The notes beneath the pieces are model-generated. The model saw only the letters and a list, made by a program, of their open reading frames with translations, was not told the DNA's origin and ran no database searches. Both the position numbers and the translations under genes were made by a program. Below, piece after piece: positions 54,377 to 62,668 of a DNA stretch of 64,000 bases (positions within the stretch are counted from its first letter, which is position 1; every line of letters starts with the position of its first letter). The DNA comes from Hyphomicrobiales bacterium (GTDB lineage: Bacteria > Pseudomonadota > Alphaproteobacteria > Rhizobiales > Rhizobiaceae). Location: the NCBI GenBank assembly GCA_900471605.1, contig UCEY01000053.1, positions 1-64,000 on the forward strand, given 5' to 3'.

Positions 54377-55690
54377 TTGGCAATCTGGTTGGATCAGGCG
54401 TCGCAGGATTTTGAGGCGAAGTTTTCCGCATTTCTCTCCACCAAGCGGGAGGTCTCGGAAGATGTGAATGCCGTGGTGCGCGCCATCATCGACGACGTGC
54501 GCGCCCGCGGCGACCAGGCGCTGATCGATTATTCTGCCCGTTTCGATGGCATCGACCTCGCCAAGGTGGGGATAAGGGTCACCGAAGCCGAGATCGACGC
54601 CGCCTTTGCGGAGACCGACCGGAAGGTCATCGATGCCCTGAAGCTCGCCGCCGAACGCATCGAGCGCCACCATGCCCGGCAGATGCCGAAGGACGATATC
54701 TACGAGGACGCGATCGGCGTCGGCCTCGGCTCCCGCTGGACGGCGATCGAAGCGGTCGGGCTCTATGTTCCCGGCGGCACCGCCAGCTATCCGAGCTCGG
54801 TGCTGATGAACGCGGTGCCGGCAAGGGTCGCCGGCGTGCCGCGCGTCGTCATGGTCGTGCCGGCAGGCGGCGGCAAGATCAACCCGGCCGTGCTCGCCGC
54901 CGCCCGCATTGCCGGCGTCACAGAGATCTACCGCATCGGCGGCGCCCAGGCCGTGGCGGCGCTCGCCTACGGTACCGAGACGATCGCCCCGGTCGCCAAG
55001 ATCGTCGGCCCCGGCAATGCCTATGTGGCCGCCGCCAAGCGGCATGTCTTCGGCACGGTCGGCATCGATATGATCGCCGGACCTTCGGAAGTCCTTGTCA
55101 TCGCCGATAGCGAGAACGATCCGGACTGGCTGGCCGCTGACCTGCTCGCCCAGGCCGAACACGATGCCGGCGCCCAGTCGATCCTCGTCACCGACGACGC
55201 CGCCTTCGGCCGCGCGGTGGAAGCGGCCGTCGAGCGCCAGCTGAAGACCCTGTCGCGCTCGCAAACCGCTGCCGCGAGCTGGCGCGATTTCGGCGCCGTC
55301 ATCCTGGTGCCGGACCTGAAGGCCTCGCTGCCGCTCGCCAACCGCATCGCCGCCGAGCATCTGGAGCTGGCGGTTGCCGACCCCGACGCGCTTTTGCCCG
55401 GCATCCGCAATGCCGGCGCGATCTTCATCGGCCGCCATACGCCGGAGGTGATCGGCGATTATGTCGGCGGGTCCAACCACGTGCTGCCAACCGCCCGTTC
55501 GGCCCGGTTCTCCTCCGGTCTTTCGGTGCTCGATTTCGTCAAGCGCACCTCGATCCTCAGGCTCGGCCCCGACCAGCTCCGTCAGCTCGCCCCGGCGGCG
55601 ATCACGCTTGCCCATTCCGAAGGGCTCGATGCCCATGCCCGTTCCGTCGCCATCCGCCTGAACGGCTTAGCCTTCGACGACGAGGGCTGA
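54377..55690 (+). CDS. hisD: Histidinol dehydrogenase
   Basis: Final two oxidations of histidine synthesis, L-histidinol to L-histidine with NAD. 437 residues. Family marks: GLYVPGGTASYPSSVLMNAVPA, IYRIGGAQAVAALAYGT, GPGNAYVAAAKR, AGPSEVLVIAD, LAQAEHDAGAQS and GPSNHVLPT-like GGSNHVLPTARSARFSSGLSV. The start is a TTG at 54377 with AAGGGA 9 bases upstream; no ATG is suitably placed. Followed closely by UPF0262. Confidence 0.95.
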   Translation: MAIWLDQASQDFEAKFSAFLSTKREVSEDVNAVVRAIIDDVRARGDQALIDYSARFDGIDLAKVGIRVTEAEIDAAFAETDRKVIDALKLAAERIERHHARQMPKDDIYEDAIGVGLGSRWTAIEAVGLYVPGGTASYPSSVLMNAVPARVAGVPRVVMVVPAGGGKINPAVLAAARIAGVTEIYRIGGAQAVAALAYGTETIAPVAKIVGPGNAYVAAAKRHVFGTVGIDMIAGPSEVLVIADSENDPDWLAADLLAQAEHDAGAQSILVTDDAAFGRAVEAAVERQLKTLSRSQTAAASWRDFGAVILVPDLKASLPLANRIAAEHLELAVADPDALLPGIRNAGAIFIGRHTPEVIGDYVGGSNHVLPTARSARFSSGLSVLDFVKRTSILRLGPDQLRQLAPAAITLAHSEGLDAHARSVAIRLNGLAFDDEG

Positions 55691-55693
55691 CGA

Positions 55694-56167
55694 ATGGGGG
55701 CGGCGGTCTACCGGCTTTACGACGTCGTTCTGGACGACTCGATCGGGCGCTCGACGCCCGATGTGGAGCACGAACGGGCGGTCGCCATCTTCGACCTCGT
55801 CGAGGAAAACTCCTTCGAGCCGCTCGGCCATGCCGGCGGCCCCTACAAGCTGAAACTTTCGCTCGTCGATGCCAAGCTGGTGCTCGGCATCACCACCGAC
55901 AAGGACGAGCAGGTCGCGACCCATATCCTGTCGCTGACGCCTTTCCGCCGGATCATCAAGGACTACTTCATGATCTGCGAAAGCTATTACGAGGCGATCC
56001 GCTCCTCGACGCCCAGCCGCATCGAGGCGATCGACATGGGCCGGCGCGGCGTCCATAACGAGGGTTCGCAGACGCTGATGGACCGCCTCGACGGCAAGAT
56101 CCGCGTCGATTTCGACACCGCCCGGCGGCTCTTCACGCTCGTCTGCGTACTCTACTGGCGCGGTTGA
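55694..56167 (+). CDS. UPF0262 family protein
   Basis: 157 residues. VVLDDSIGRSTPDVEHERAVAIFDLVEENSFEP and GGPYKLKLSLVDAKLVLGI are the family signature. Unknown function; conserved in Alphaproteobacteria next to hisD. It starts 3 bases after the hisD stop, so it is in the same transcript. Confidence 0.9.
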   Translation: MGAAVYRLYDVVLDDSIGRSTPDVEHERAVAIFDLVEENSFEPLGHAGGPYKLKLSLVDAKLVLGITTDKDEQVATHILSLTPFRRIIKDYFMICESYYEAIRSSTPSRIEAIDMGRRGVHNEGSQTLMDRLDGKIRVDFDTARRLFTLVCVLYWRG

Positions 56168-56169
56168 GC

Positions 56170-56661
56170 ATGGAGGCAGAGCGCGCCCTCGAGACGAAGA
56201 TCGAGACGAAAGCCAAGAGACCGGGCGCAATCCTTTTCATGTGCGGATTCAACGTCATCCGCTCGCCGCTGGCCGAAGCCATTGCAAAGCGCCTGCTGCC
56301 ACCCGATATCTACATCCAGTCGGCCGGCGTGCGTTCCGGCGAGCGTGATCCCTTCGTGGATGCGGTGCTGGAGGAGGTCGGGCTTTCGATCGGTCGCCAC
56401 CAGCCGCGCACGCTTGAAGAGCTCGAGGACGATTTTTTCGACCTGATCGTCACCCTGACGCCGGAAGCCCACCATGCCGCGCTGGAACTGACCCGTGCCA
56501 ATGCCGTGGACGTGGTCTACTGGCCGACCATGGATCCGACCGCCGCGACCGGGACCCGCGACCAGATGCTGGATGCCTATCGCGAGGTTCGCGATCATCT
56601 CTGGCGGCTGATCGAGGAGCGTCTTTCCGGCATCAGCCGGCATCCGGCCGAGACCGCCTGA
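56170..56661 (+). CDS. Low-molecular-weight phosphatase family protein
   Basis: 163 residues. The phosphatase P-loop C-x5-R-S is present as Cys25-GFNVI-Arg31-Ser32, followed by PLAEAIAKR and SAGVRSGERDPFVDAVLEEVG, as in low-Mr tyrosine phosphatases and arsenate reductases. Possible general-acid Asp in YWPTMDPTAA. ATG 56170 lies 2 bases after the UPF0262 stop. Natural substrate unknown. Confidence 0.87.
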   Translation: MEAERALETKIETKAKRPGAILFMCGFNVIRSPLAEAIAKRLLPPDIYIQSAGVRSGERDPFVDAVLEEVGLSIGRHQPRTLEELEDDFFDLIVTLTPEAHHAALELTRANAVDVVYWPTMDPTAATGTRDQMLDAYREVRDHLWRLIEERLSGISRHPAETA

Positions 56662-56814
56662 AAGCCCTTGCCGCAGACGGCTTGAAACGACATTGAGAAT
56701 AGCGCGCAAGCGAGGTTCACAAAGCGGACATGATTGTGTAGTTTCCGCGCAAATTTCCGGGCGGGCGCGAAAAGCGTTGCCAGCCCAAACCCAACACAGG
56801 AAGAAAACCTATAG

Positions 56815-57033
56815 ATGGCTAAAGAAGAAGTCCTCGAATTCCCGGGCGTCGTGACCGAACTCCTGCCCAACGCGACGTTCCGCGTGAAGCTCGAAAACGA
56901 ACATGAGATCATCGCCCACACTGCCGGCCGCATGCGCAAGAACCGCATCCGCGTTCTCGCCGGCGACAAGGTGCTCGTCGAAATGACGCCCTACGACCTG
57001 ACCAAGGGCCGCATCACCTACCGCTTCAAGTAA
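56815..57033 (+). CDS. infA: Translation initiation factor IF-1
   Basis: 72 residues, the standard length: MAKEEVLEFPGVVTELLPNATFRV, GRMRKNRIRVLAGDKV and the C-terminal TKGRITYRFK. OB-fold protein that binds the 30S A site. AGGAAGAAA precedes the ATG. 153 bases separate it from the phosphatase gene, enough for its own promoter. Confidence 0.97.
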   Translation: MAKEEVLEFPGVVTELLPNATFRVKLENEHEIIAHTAGRMRKNRIRVLAGDKVLVEMTPYDLTKGRITYRFK

Positions 57034-57058
57034 TTCCTATCATCCGCGGCGGGCTCTC

Positions 57059-57679
57059 ATGGCGCTGGAACAAAAGCTGATACTGGCCTCGGGTTCTCCG
57101 CGCCGTCTCGACCTCCTCAACCAGGCCGGCATCGCGCCGGCACGGCTGATGCCGATGGATATCGACGAGACGCCGAAGAAATCCGAACACCCGCGTTCGC
57201 TCGCCCGCAGGCTTTCCACGGAAAAGGCCGAAGCGGCGCTCGGTGCCATCCGCAACGATCCGGCCTGGCGGCACAGCTATATCCTCTCGGCCGACACGGT
57301 CGTCGCGGTCGGCCGCCGCATTCTCGAAAAGACCGAATATACGCAGGAAGCCTCGTCGGCGCTGCACCTGCTCTCCGGGCGCGGCCACTGGGTCTATACC
57401 GGCATCTGCCTGATCACCCCCGGCGGCCAGTTCCGCCAGAAGGTCGTGCAGACCAAGGTGCGCTTCAAAAGGCTTTCCACCCGCGAGATCGAAAACTACA
57501 TCGCGTCGGGGCAGTGGCGCGGCAAGGCGGGCGCCTATGCGATCCAGGGTATTGCCGGATCCTTCGTCCAGAAACTCGTCGGCTCCTACACCAATGTCGT
57601 CGGCTTGCCGCTGTTCGAGGTGACCGGGCTCTTGGCCGGCGAAGGTTTTGACGTGGCGGCGGCCTGGCCCGAGGGCTGA
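57059..57679 (+). CDS. maf: Maf-like nucleotide pyrophosphatase
   Basis: 206 residues. N-terminal substrate loop LASGSPRRLDLLNQAGI, acidic D-E-T region, ILSADTVVAVGRRILEK, and YAIQGIAGSFVQKLVGSYTNVVGLPLFE. Family members hydrolyse non-canonical or modified nucleoside triphosphates. It starts 25 bases after infA. Confidence 0.93.
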   Translation: MALEQKLILASGSPRRLDLLNQAGIAPARLMPMDIDETPKKSEHPRSLARRLSTEKAEAALGAIRNDPAWRHSYILSADTVVAVGRRILEKTEYTQEASSALHLLSGRGHWVYTGICLITPGGQFRQKVVQTKVRFKRLSTREIENYIASGQWRGKAGAYAIQGIAGSFVQKLVGSYTNVVGLPLFEVTGLLAGEGFDVAAAWPEG

Positions 57680-57793
57680 CCGCCCCGATTGCAGGCTGAG
57701 GACGCGCTGCAGGCTGGACGGGCCGCATTGGCGGCCTATCGGCATTTTTCCGCCATGGGATGCGCCGAGCGCAAACTAAGGAGTATTTCAAAC

Positions 57794-58003
57794 ATGACAT
57801 CCGAACCGATCAAGACTGGCGGCAAGGTCGAGCCTCTGCGGAAAACGAGGCCCTGCCCGGAATGCGGCAAGCCGTCATCGCGCGAACACTACCCGTTCTG
57901 CTCCGACCGCTGCCGCACGCTCGACCTGTCGCGATGGCTGAATGGCTCCTACGCAATTCCCGTTTCGGAAGACCAGACCAAGGCGGACGGCACGGAGGAC
58001 TGA
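57794..58003 (+). CDS. yacG: DNA gyrase inhibitor YacG
   Basis: 69 residues. Zinc ligands Cys21-x2-Cys24 and Cys36-x3-Cys40 (PCPECGKP, FCSDRC), followed by RTLDLSRWLNGSYAIP, the family signature. Binds GyrB. AAGGAG precedes the ATG. Last gene of the infA-maf-yacG unit. Confidence 0.93.
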   Translation: MTSEPIKTGGKVEPLRKTRPCPECGKPSSREHYPFCSDRCRTLDLSRWLNGSYAIPVSEDQTKADGTED

Positions 58004-58170
58004 GCCGGGCGAGGCGGTACCTGTTTTTGTTGAGGAAATTACGATTTTCGCAAACCTGTCAAAAAAGTGGGTTCTGGCGCTGGACATGGCCGAACAAGAT
58101 GTTATAACCCCGCTCGCTCCGGGGGAAACGCCCCCGCCGGCCTCGGCCGGAAGGCTCTAGAGGCCTCGAT

Positions 58171-58246
58171 GCCCGGATAGCTCAGTTGGTAGAGCAGCGG
58201 ATTGAAAATCCGCGTGTCGGTGGTTCAAATCCGCCTCCGGGCACCA
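58171..58246 (+). tRNA. tRNA-Phe (anticodon GAA)
   Basis: Acceptor GCCCGGA/TCCGGGC, D-arm GCTCAGTTGGTAGAGC, anticodon stem GCGGA/TCCGC around TTGAAAA, T-arm GGCGG-type stem with GGTTCAAATCC, encoded CCA. Anticodon GAA. Confidence 0.96.
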
Positions 58247-58574
58247 TACAGTCCTCGCGAACTCGTCTCATAACGACTGTCTCGGAATTATCGCGATACT
58301 TCCGCGGGTTAGCAGATATTTCCTGCCAGGTTTTCCGCTACTTCCGGACGTCCGGCGCCGAATTCGTGCCTTTTTCTCGCACTGTCTCAGCTCGCTATTC
58401 ACGCCAGCCAAAAGTTTGGAGTGGCTGGCTGCCGTTTTCGGTGGACTGCTTGCTCTGTCCGAGACGCGCATGCTTGCTGCGGCAGCGACGCAAATGCAGG
58501 ACCAGAAACAGTGCGGCCCGCCTCTATCGTGATTTGGCGGGCCTGTTTGTGTCCGGGGATCTTAATTTAGTTCG
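58247..58574. other. Region downstream of tRNA-Phe, no gene seen
   Basis: Frames on both strands are short or interrupted. A GCCCGCC...GGCGGGC inverted repeat near 58514-58550 might act as a terminator. Together with the recombinase and kinase remnants that follow, this looks like decayed insertion DNA. Confidence 0.4.
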
Positions 58575-58712
58575 TCAGAGGCCGAGCAGTCCGTGCTGGT
58601 CCTTCCACCCGACCGGCAGATCCAGAATGCGGGTGAGCTTTGCAATCGTGAAGTCGATGGGTTGCTGTCCCGTCAAGATTGCTTCCGTGATCTTCGGCGA
58701 CCCGCTGTGATC
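58575..58712 (-). pseudogene. C-terminal remnant of a recombinase-family (serine recombinase) gene
   Basis: The minus strand encodes SPKITEAILTGQQPIDF, TIAKLTRILDLPVGWKDQH and GLLGL before a stop at 58575. This matches the usual C-terminus of large site-specific recombinases of Rhizobiales (pattern: ..I..AIL.G.QP..LT...L...LPL.W..Q...LG.). An in-frame TGA lies just upstream of this piece, and the catalytic domain is absent. Confidence 0.6.
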
Positions 58713-58777
58713 AGTTCAGCCAGACTCGACTTCACGCCCAGTGTTTCGCACCATTTTGACAATCTCGACCTGTCGGT

Positions 58778-58868
58778 GATCATCCGGACGGCATCGCACT
58801 TGTCGTCAGCGACAACGGAGCCGGGCTTCCGGAAGCGGAATGCACGCGGGTGCTGGAGCGCTTCTACG
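58778..58868 (+). pseudogene. Histidine kinase ATPase-domain remnant
   Basis: The plus strand encodes DHPDGIALVVSDNGAGLPEA and ECTRVLERFY, a textbook G1-box region of a HATPase domain (D-N-G-x-G-L-P-x-x-E...RFY). Upstream the frame does not continue as a kinase, and downstream it diverges right after FY, 20 bases before the permease stop. So about 30 residues of a lost kinase remain. Confidence 0.6.
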
Positions 58869-58886
58869 GCCCCATCCCTTCGGCAA

Positions 58887-60575
58887 TCACCGTGCGTAGA
58901 GACGGTCGAGGCGGACCACTCTACCGACAAGGACCAGCGCGACGACGGTAAAGACGATCAGCACCGCCGAGATGGCATGCGCGGTTGGTTCCAGGCTGAA
59001 GGTGGATTCCGCATAGATGCGGACCGGCAAAGTCGTTAGGCGGGCGGTGGTCAGGAAGCTGGTCACCGTCACCTCGCCAAAACTCAAGAGGAAGCCGACG
59101 ATGCCGGCCGCGAACAATCCCGGCGCCAGCCCTGGCATGATGATCAGGAAAAACCGCCGCGCCGGGCTCGCCCCGAGGCTCGCGGCCGCCTCTTCCTGCG
59201 CCCGGTCGAGCCCCATGACCGATGTGGTCAGCAGCGTGATGGCAAAGGGCAGGATGACGATTACATGGATCGCAACTAGGCCGAGGAAGGGCGGCACGAT
59301 CAGGTAGATCTGCAGGAGCCGCAGCATGCCGACGCCGATCGCCACATGCGGCAGCGACATCGGCAGTAGCCAGAAGGTCAGAAGCGCCGAACGGCCCTTG
59401 AACGGATAACGGGCGAGCGCAAACGCCGCCGGCAGCGAAAGCGACAAAGCCACCAGCATCGAGGTGACGGCAAGCTGCACCGACACCCAGAAGGCGTCTG
59501 CATAAGTGCCGGCGAAGAACACCGCCTCGTACCATTTCAGCGTGAAGCCACGGAAGCCGGAAGCGGTCGCCTGCGGCACGTCGTTGAAACTCTGGATGCA
59601 GACCAGCACCAGCGGCAACAGCAGCAGCAGAAGCGAGGCGACGAGCAGCAATTTCGAAACGATCGGCCCGAAAATGTTTATGATCGGCACGATCCAGCGC
59701 GGGATACTCCACGGATTGCTGGGCTTGCCCTTCAGCCACGGCATCAGGCGGTTGAGGAGAGAGGCGCAGAGTGCCGCAAATGCGAGACCCGTCACGGTCA
59801 TGATGATCGCGAGTGCCGCGGCAAGCGGCGCGTTGAGGTTCTTGATCGCCTCCTGCAGCACGAGCATGCCGGTGGTCCAGACCTTCTTGCCGCCAAGCAG
59901 CGAGGCGGAGACATAGGCCGTGGTCGCCATCAGGAAAACGATGACGGCACCGGACCGCAGGCCGGGCAGCGAAAGCGGCAGATCGACGGTGAGGAACCGC
60001 ACAGCGGGAGAAGCGCCAAGGCTCTGGGCCGCCTCGTGAACGCGCGGCGATGTGTTCTGCAGGTTGTCGTAGAGCGCCAGCACCATGAACGGCAGAAAAA
60101 CCTGCGCCAGCGCAACGGCGACCGCGCCATGGGTGAACAGCATGTACCGGGCCGGCGGAATGCCGATGAGGCCGGTGACCGAATTGATCAGCCCCTCCGG
60201 CGCCAGCAGCAGGATGATGCCGAGCGAACGCACCACCACGTTGGTGAGCAGCGGAATGAGGATGACGGCGAATGCTGCCGCGCGATATTTCACCGGCATC
60301 CGCGCCAGCCAGTGGGCGAGCGGATAACCGAGAAACGCCGTGATCACGGTGACGCCGAGGCCGAGCAGGATGGTTTCGGAGACGACGCCGAAGTAGAAAC
60401 CGTCCGACGCAATGTCTCGGAACTGCGCGATCGACGGAGCGATGAACAGCGGGCCGAAAGGATCGGGATATTCGTGCAGGGAGAGCACGAGTACCACGAA
60501 CATCGGCGCCGCGAAGGACAGAAGCAGCCAAAGGGTGACCGGCGCAGCAAGCGCCGGTCCGATCCAACGGTTCAT
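58887..60575 (-). CDS. ABC transporter permease with two fused permease domains (PotB-PotC type)
   Basis: 562 residues, about 12 membrane helices. Two EAA loops are visible: EAAQSLGASPAVRFLTVDLPLSLPG in the first half and EEAAASLGASPARRFFLIIMPGLAPG in the second, so both permease subunits are in one chain. The domains resemble spermidine/putrescine and iron(III)-type importers. The start ATG overlaps the binding-protein stop (ATGA). Substrate unknown; PotD-like partner suggests a polyamine or related cation. Confidence 0.9.
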   Translation of the reverse strand: MNRWIGPALAAPVTLWLLLSFAAPMFVVLVLSLHEYPDPFGPLFIAPSIAQFRDIASDGFYFGVVSETILLGLGVTVITAFLGYPLAHWLARMPVKYRAAAFAVILIPLLTNVVVRSLGIILLLAPEGLINSVTGLIGIPPARYMLFTHGAVAVALAQVFLPFMVLALYDNLQNTSPRVHEAAQSLGASPAVRFLTVDLPLSLPGLRSGAVIVFLMATTAYVSASLLGGKKVWTTGMLVLQEAIKNLNAPLAAALAIIMTVTGLAFAALCASLLNRLMPWLKGKPSNPWSIPRWIVPIINIFGPIVSKLLLVASLLLLLLPLVLVCIQSFNDVPQATASGFRGFTLKWYEAVFFAGTYADAFWVSVQLAVTSMLVALSLSLPAAFALARYPFKGRSALLTFWLLPMSLPHVAIGVGMLRLLQIYLIVPPFLGLVAIHVIVILPFAITLLTTSVMGLDRAQEEAAASLGASPARRFFLIIMPGLAPGLFAAGIVGFLLSFGEVTVTSFLTTARLTTLPVRIYAESTFSLEPTAHAISAVLIVFTVVALVLVGRVVRLDRLYAR

Positions 60576-61621
60576 CCCGCGATCTCCCGATCGTATTTCG
60601 CCTGCCACTTGGCGCGGCTGGCATTGATAACGTCCCAATCGAAATCGACGAGCTTGGCGACATCGGCATCGCCGAGCACGAGCTTCGACTTGAGGTCGTC
60701 CGGGACAGTGATGTTGCTGACCGTCGGCGAATAGTAGATCTGGCGGGCATAGGCGAGCATGCAGGGCTCGGAGAGATGCAGGTTGATCCACTCTTCCGCG
60801 AGCTTCTGGTTCTTCGTTCCTTCGGTGATGCAGGCGACGTTCATCGAAAGTGCCTGGCCCTCGACCGGGGTGGCGATTGCAATATTGGGGTTGCGTGATT
60901 CCACATAGGACTGGGTGAAGCTGCCGAACTCGACCGAAAGATCGGCGAGCTTCTGGTCGAACATTTCGAAGAGCTGCGCCTGGCTACCCTGGATGGCGGC
61001 AAAGGGCTTCAGTTCCTTGACCTTTTCAAAGGCGATGTCGGCGTTCTTTTCGTCGCCGCCCCAGACACGGGCAGCCATCATCAGCGCAGAAATTCCTTCG
61101 GCGCCAAGACCGTCCGGCCAGGCGATGCGGCCCTTCCATTCCGGGTTCCACATGTCCTTCCAAGAGGTGATCGGCTTCGACGCCTTGGTCTTGTTATAGA
61201 CGATCGTGCAGGGGTTAAAGGCAACGCCGTAGCCGCCCTTGCGCGCGCTCGGATAAAGGGCCTCGAAATTCTTGACGGCGGGCGTCGGCGCTTGCGTCAC
61301 CCCGTCCTTCACCGCCTGGCGGCTTTCGAAGATGTTGAGGTAAAGAACGTCGAAGCTCGGGCGTCCGCGCTCGGCATAGGCGCGAGCGCGTCGGTCGCCG
61401 GTGCCGCCGAGAACGTAGCTGACCTTGCAGCCGTATTTCTCGACCAGCGGCTTCTCGACATGTTCCTTGACGATCTTTTCCTGCGCGCCGCCCCAGATGC
61501 CGACGACCAGTTCGTCGCCCTTCTTGGGCTCCTGCGCGGAGGCGGGGCGGATGATGTGGAACGGTGCGGCAAGGCCGGCACCGGCAATCAGCTTGTTGAA
61601 TGTACGACGCGAGACGTTCAT
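60572..61621 (-). CDS. ABC transporter periplasmic binding protein, PotD-like, Tat-type signal
   Basis: 349 residues. The N-terminus MNVSRRTFNKLIAGAGLAAP is a twin-arginine signal (SRRTFNK). The mature part has the type II binding fold: LVVGIWGGAQEKIVKEHVEKPLVEKYG, FDVLYLNIFE, YNKTKASKPITSWKDMWNPEWKGRI, typical of spermidine/putrescine-like solute-binding proteins. The ATPase gene is 21 bases upstream and the permease overlaps downstream. Confidence 0.9.
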   Translation of the reverse strand: MNVSRRTFNKLIAGAGLAAPFHIIRPASAQEPKKGDELVVGIWGGAQEKIVKEHVEKPLVEKYGCKVSYVLGGTGDRRARAYAERGRPSFDVLYLNIFESRQAVKDGVTQAPTPAVKNFEALYPSARKGGYGVAFNPCTIVYNKTKASKPITSWKDMWNPEWKGRIAWPDGLGAEGISALMMAARVWGGDEKNADIAFEKVKELKPFAAIQGSQAQLFEMFDQKLADLSVEFGSFTQSYVESRNPNIAIATPVEGQALSMNVACITEGTKNQKLAEEWINLHLSEPCMLAYARQIYYSPTVSNITVPDDLKSKLVLGDADVAKLVDFDWDVINASRAKWQAKYDREIAG

Positions 61622-61642
61622 GTCTTGGTTCCCCTTTTTCGG

Positions 61643-62668
61643 TCAGATGAATGTGGCGCCACCCGGCTGGGTCTGGATGCTGCACGGCGTCCCGAGGGGC
61701 GGAGGCGGCATATCCGAAGGCACGATCAGGCGGATCGTGCCGCATGCGGATTGGATATCGGCTTCGTAGGTGTCGCCGAGGAAAGCGGAATTGACCAACG
61801 TGCCGGAGACATGTAGAGGCCCCGGCTCGTTGGAAAGCCTCAGGCGCGAGGCGCGCAGCACGAGACGGGTCGCGCCGGCCGGCGCCCCCTCGCAGGTAAG
61901 CCCCGGCGCCGCGAACAGGCCGTTCTCGGTTCTGCCCTCGATGACGGTACGGGCACCGAGAAACGAGGCGGTAAATGGCGAACGCGGCCGGTCGCAGAGC
62001 GCGACAGGCGTGCCGATCTCGGCGAGCAGCCCCTTGCTCATGACGGCGACGCGGTCGGACATGGCAAGCGCCTCCTGCTGGTCGTGGGTGACGAACACGG
62101 TGGTGATGCCGAGCCGCTGTTGCAGCGTGCGGATTTCGGTGCGCATGTCGGCCCGAAGATGAGCGTCGAGGTTGGAAAGCGGCTCGTCGAGGAGGAGCAC
62201 ATCCGGCTCGATCACCAGCGCGCGGGCAAGCGCCACGCGCTGCTGCTGGCCACCGGAAAGCTGGCCCGGATACCGGTCGTAATAGGCGCCGAGCCCGACC
62301 GTATCGAGCGCGGCGGCGGCCCGTGTCCGGCATTCCGCCTTGCCGACATGGCGCATGCGCAGGCCGAAACCGACATTGTCGAGCGCCGTCAGGTGCGGAA
62401 ACAGCGCGTAGGACTGGAAGACGACGCCGATATTGCGGGTGTGGACAGGACGCTTGCTGATGTCCTCGCCGTTGAGGATGACGCGCCCTTCGGAGGGCTG
62501 CACGAAACCGGCGATCATTCGAAGCGTTGTCGTCTTGCCGCAACCCGACGGTCCCAGCAGCGACAGCAGCTCCCCCTTGGCGACCTCGATCGTGAGGCCG
62601 CCGACAGCGACCGAATCGCCGTAGGTGGCCGTGATGTTGTCGAGCGTTAGGTAGTGCTTATGCGACAT
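61643..62668 (-). CDS. ABC transporter ATPase, PotA-like
   Basis: 341 residues. Walker A GPSGCGKTT, Q-loop VFQSYALFPHLTALDNVGFGLR, signature LSGGQQQR, Walker B VLLLDEPLSNLDAHLR, H-loop VFVTHDQQEA; a C-terminal TOBE domain follows from about residue 240. This is the CUT1/Pot-type importer ATPase. Its start overlaps the hydrolase gene by 11 bases. Confidence 0.93.
   Translation of the reverse strand: MSHKHYLTLDNITATYGDSVAVGGLTIEVAKGELLSLLGPSGCGKTTTLRMIAGFVQPSEGRVILNGEDISKRPVHTRNIGVVFQSYALFPHLTALDNVGFGLRMRHVGKAECRTRAAAALDTVGLGAYYDRYPGQLSGGQQQRVALARALVIEPDVLLLDEPLSNLDAHLRADMRTEIRTLQQRLGITTVFVTHDQQEALAMSDRVAVMSKGLLAEIGTPVALCDRPRSPFTASFLGARTVIEGRTENGLFAAPGLTCEGAPAGATRLVLRASRLRLSNEPGPLHVSGTLVNSAFLGDTYEADIQSACGTIRLIVPSDMPPPPLGTPCSIQTQPGGATFI

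Noticed and set aside
54155..55636. 493-codon minus-strand ORF
   Set aside because: Shadow of hisD.
58247..58886. Direct repeat of the tRNA-Phe 3' end as an att site
   Set aside because: No convincing second copy of the T-arm/acceptor sequence is present before the importer operon.
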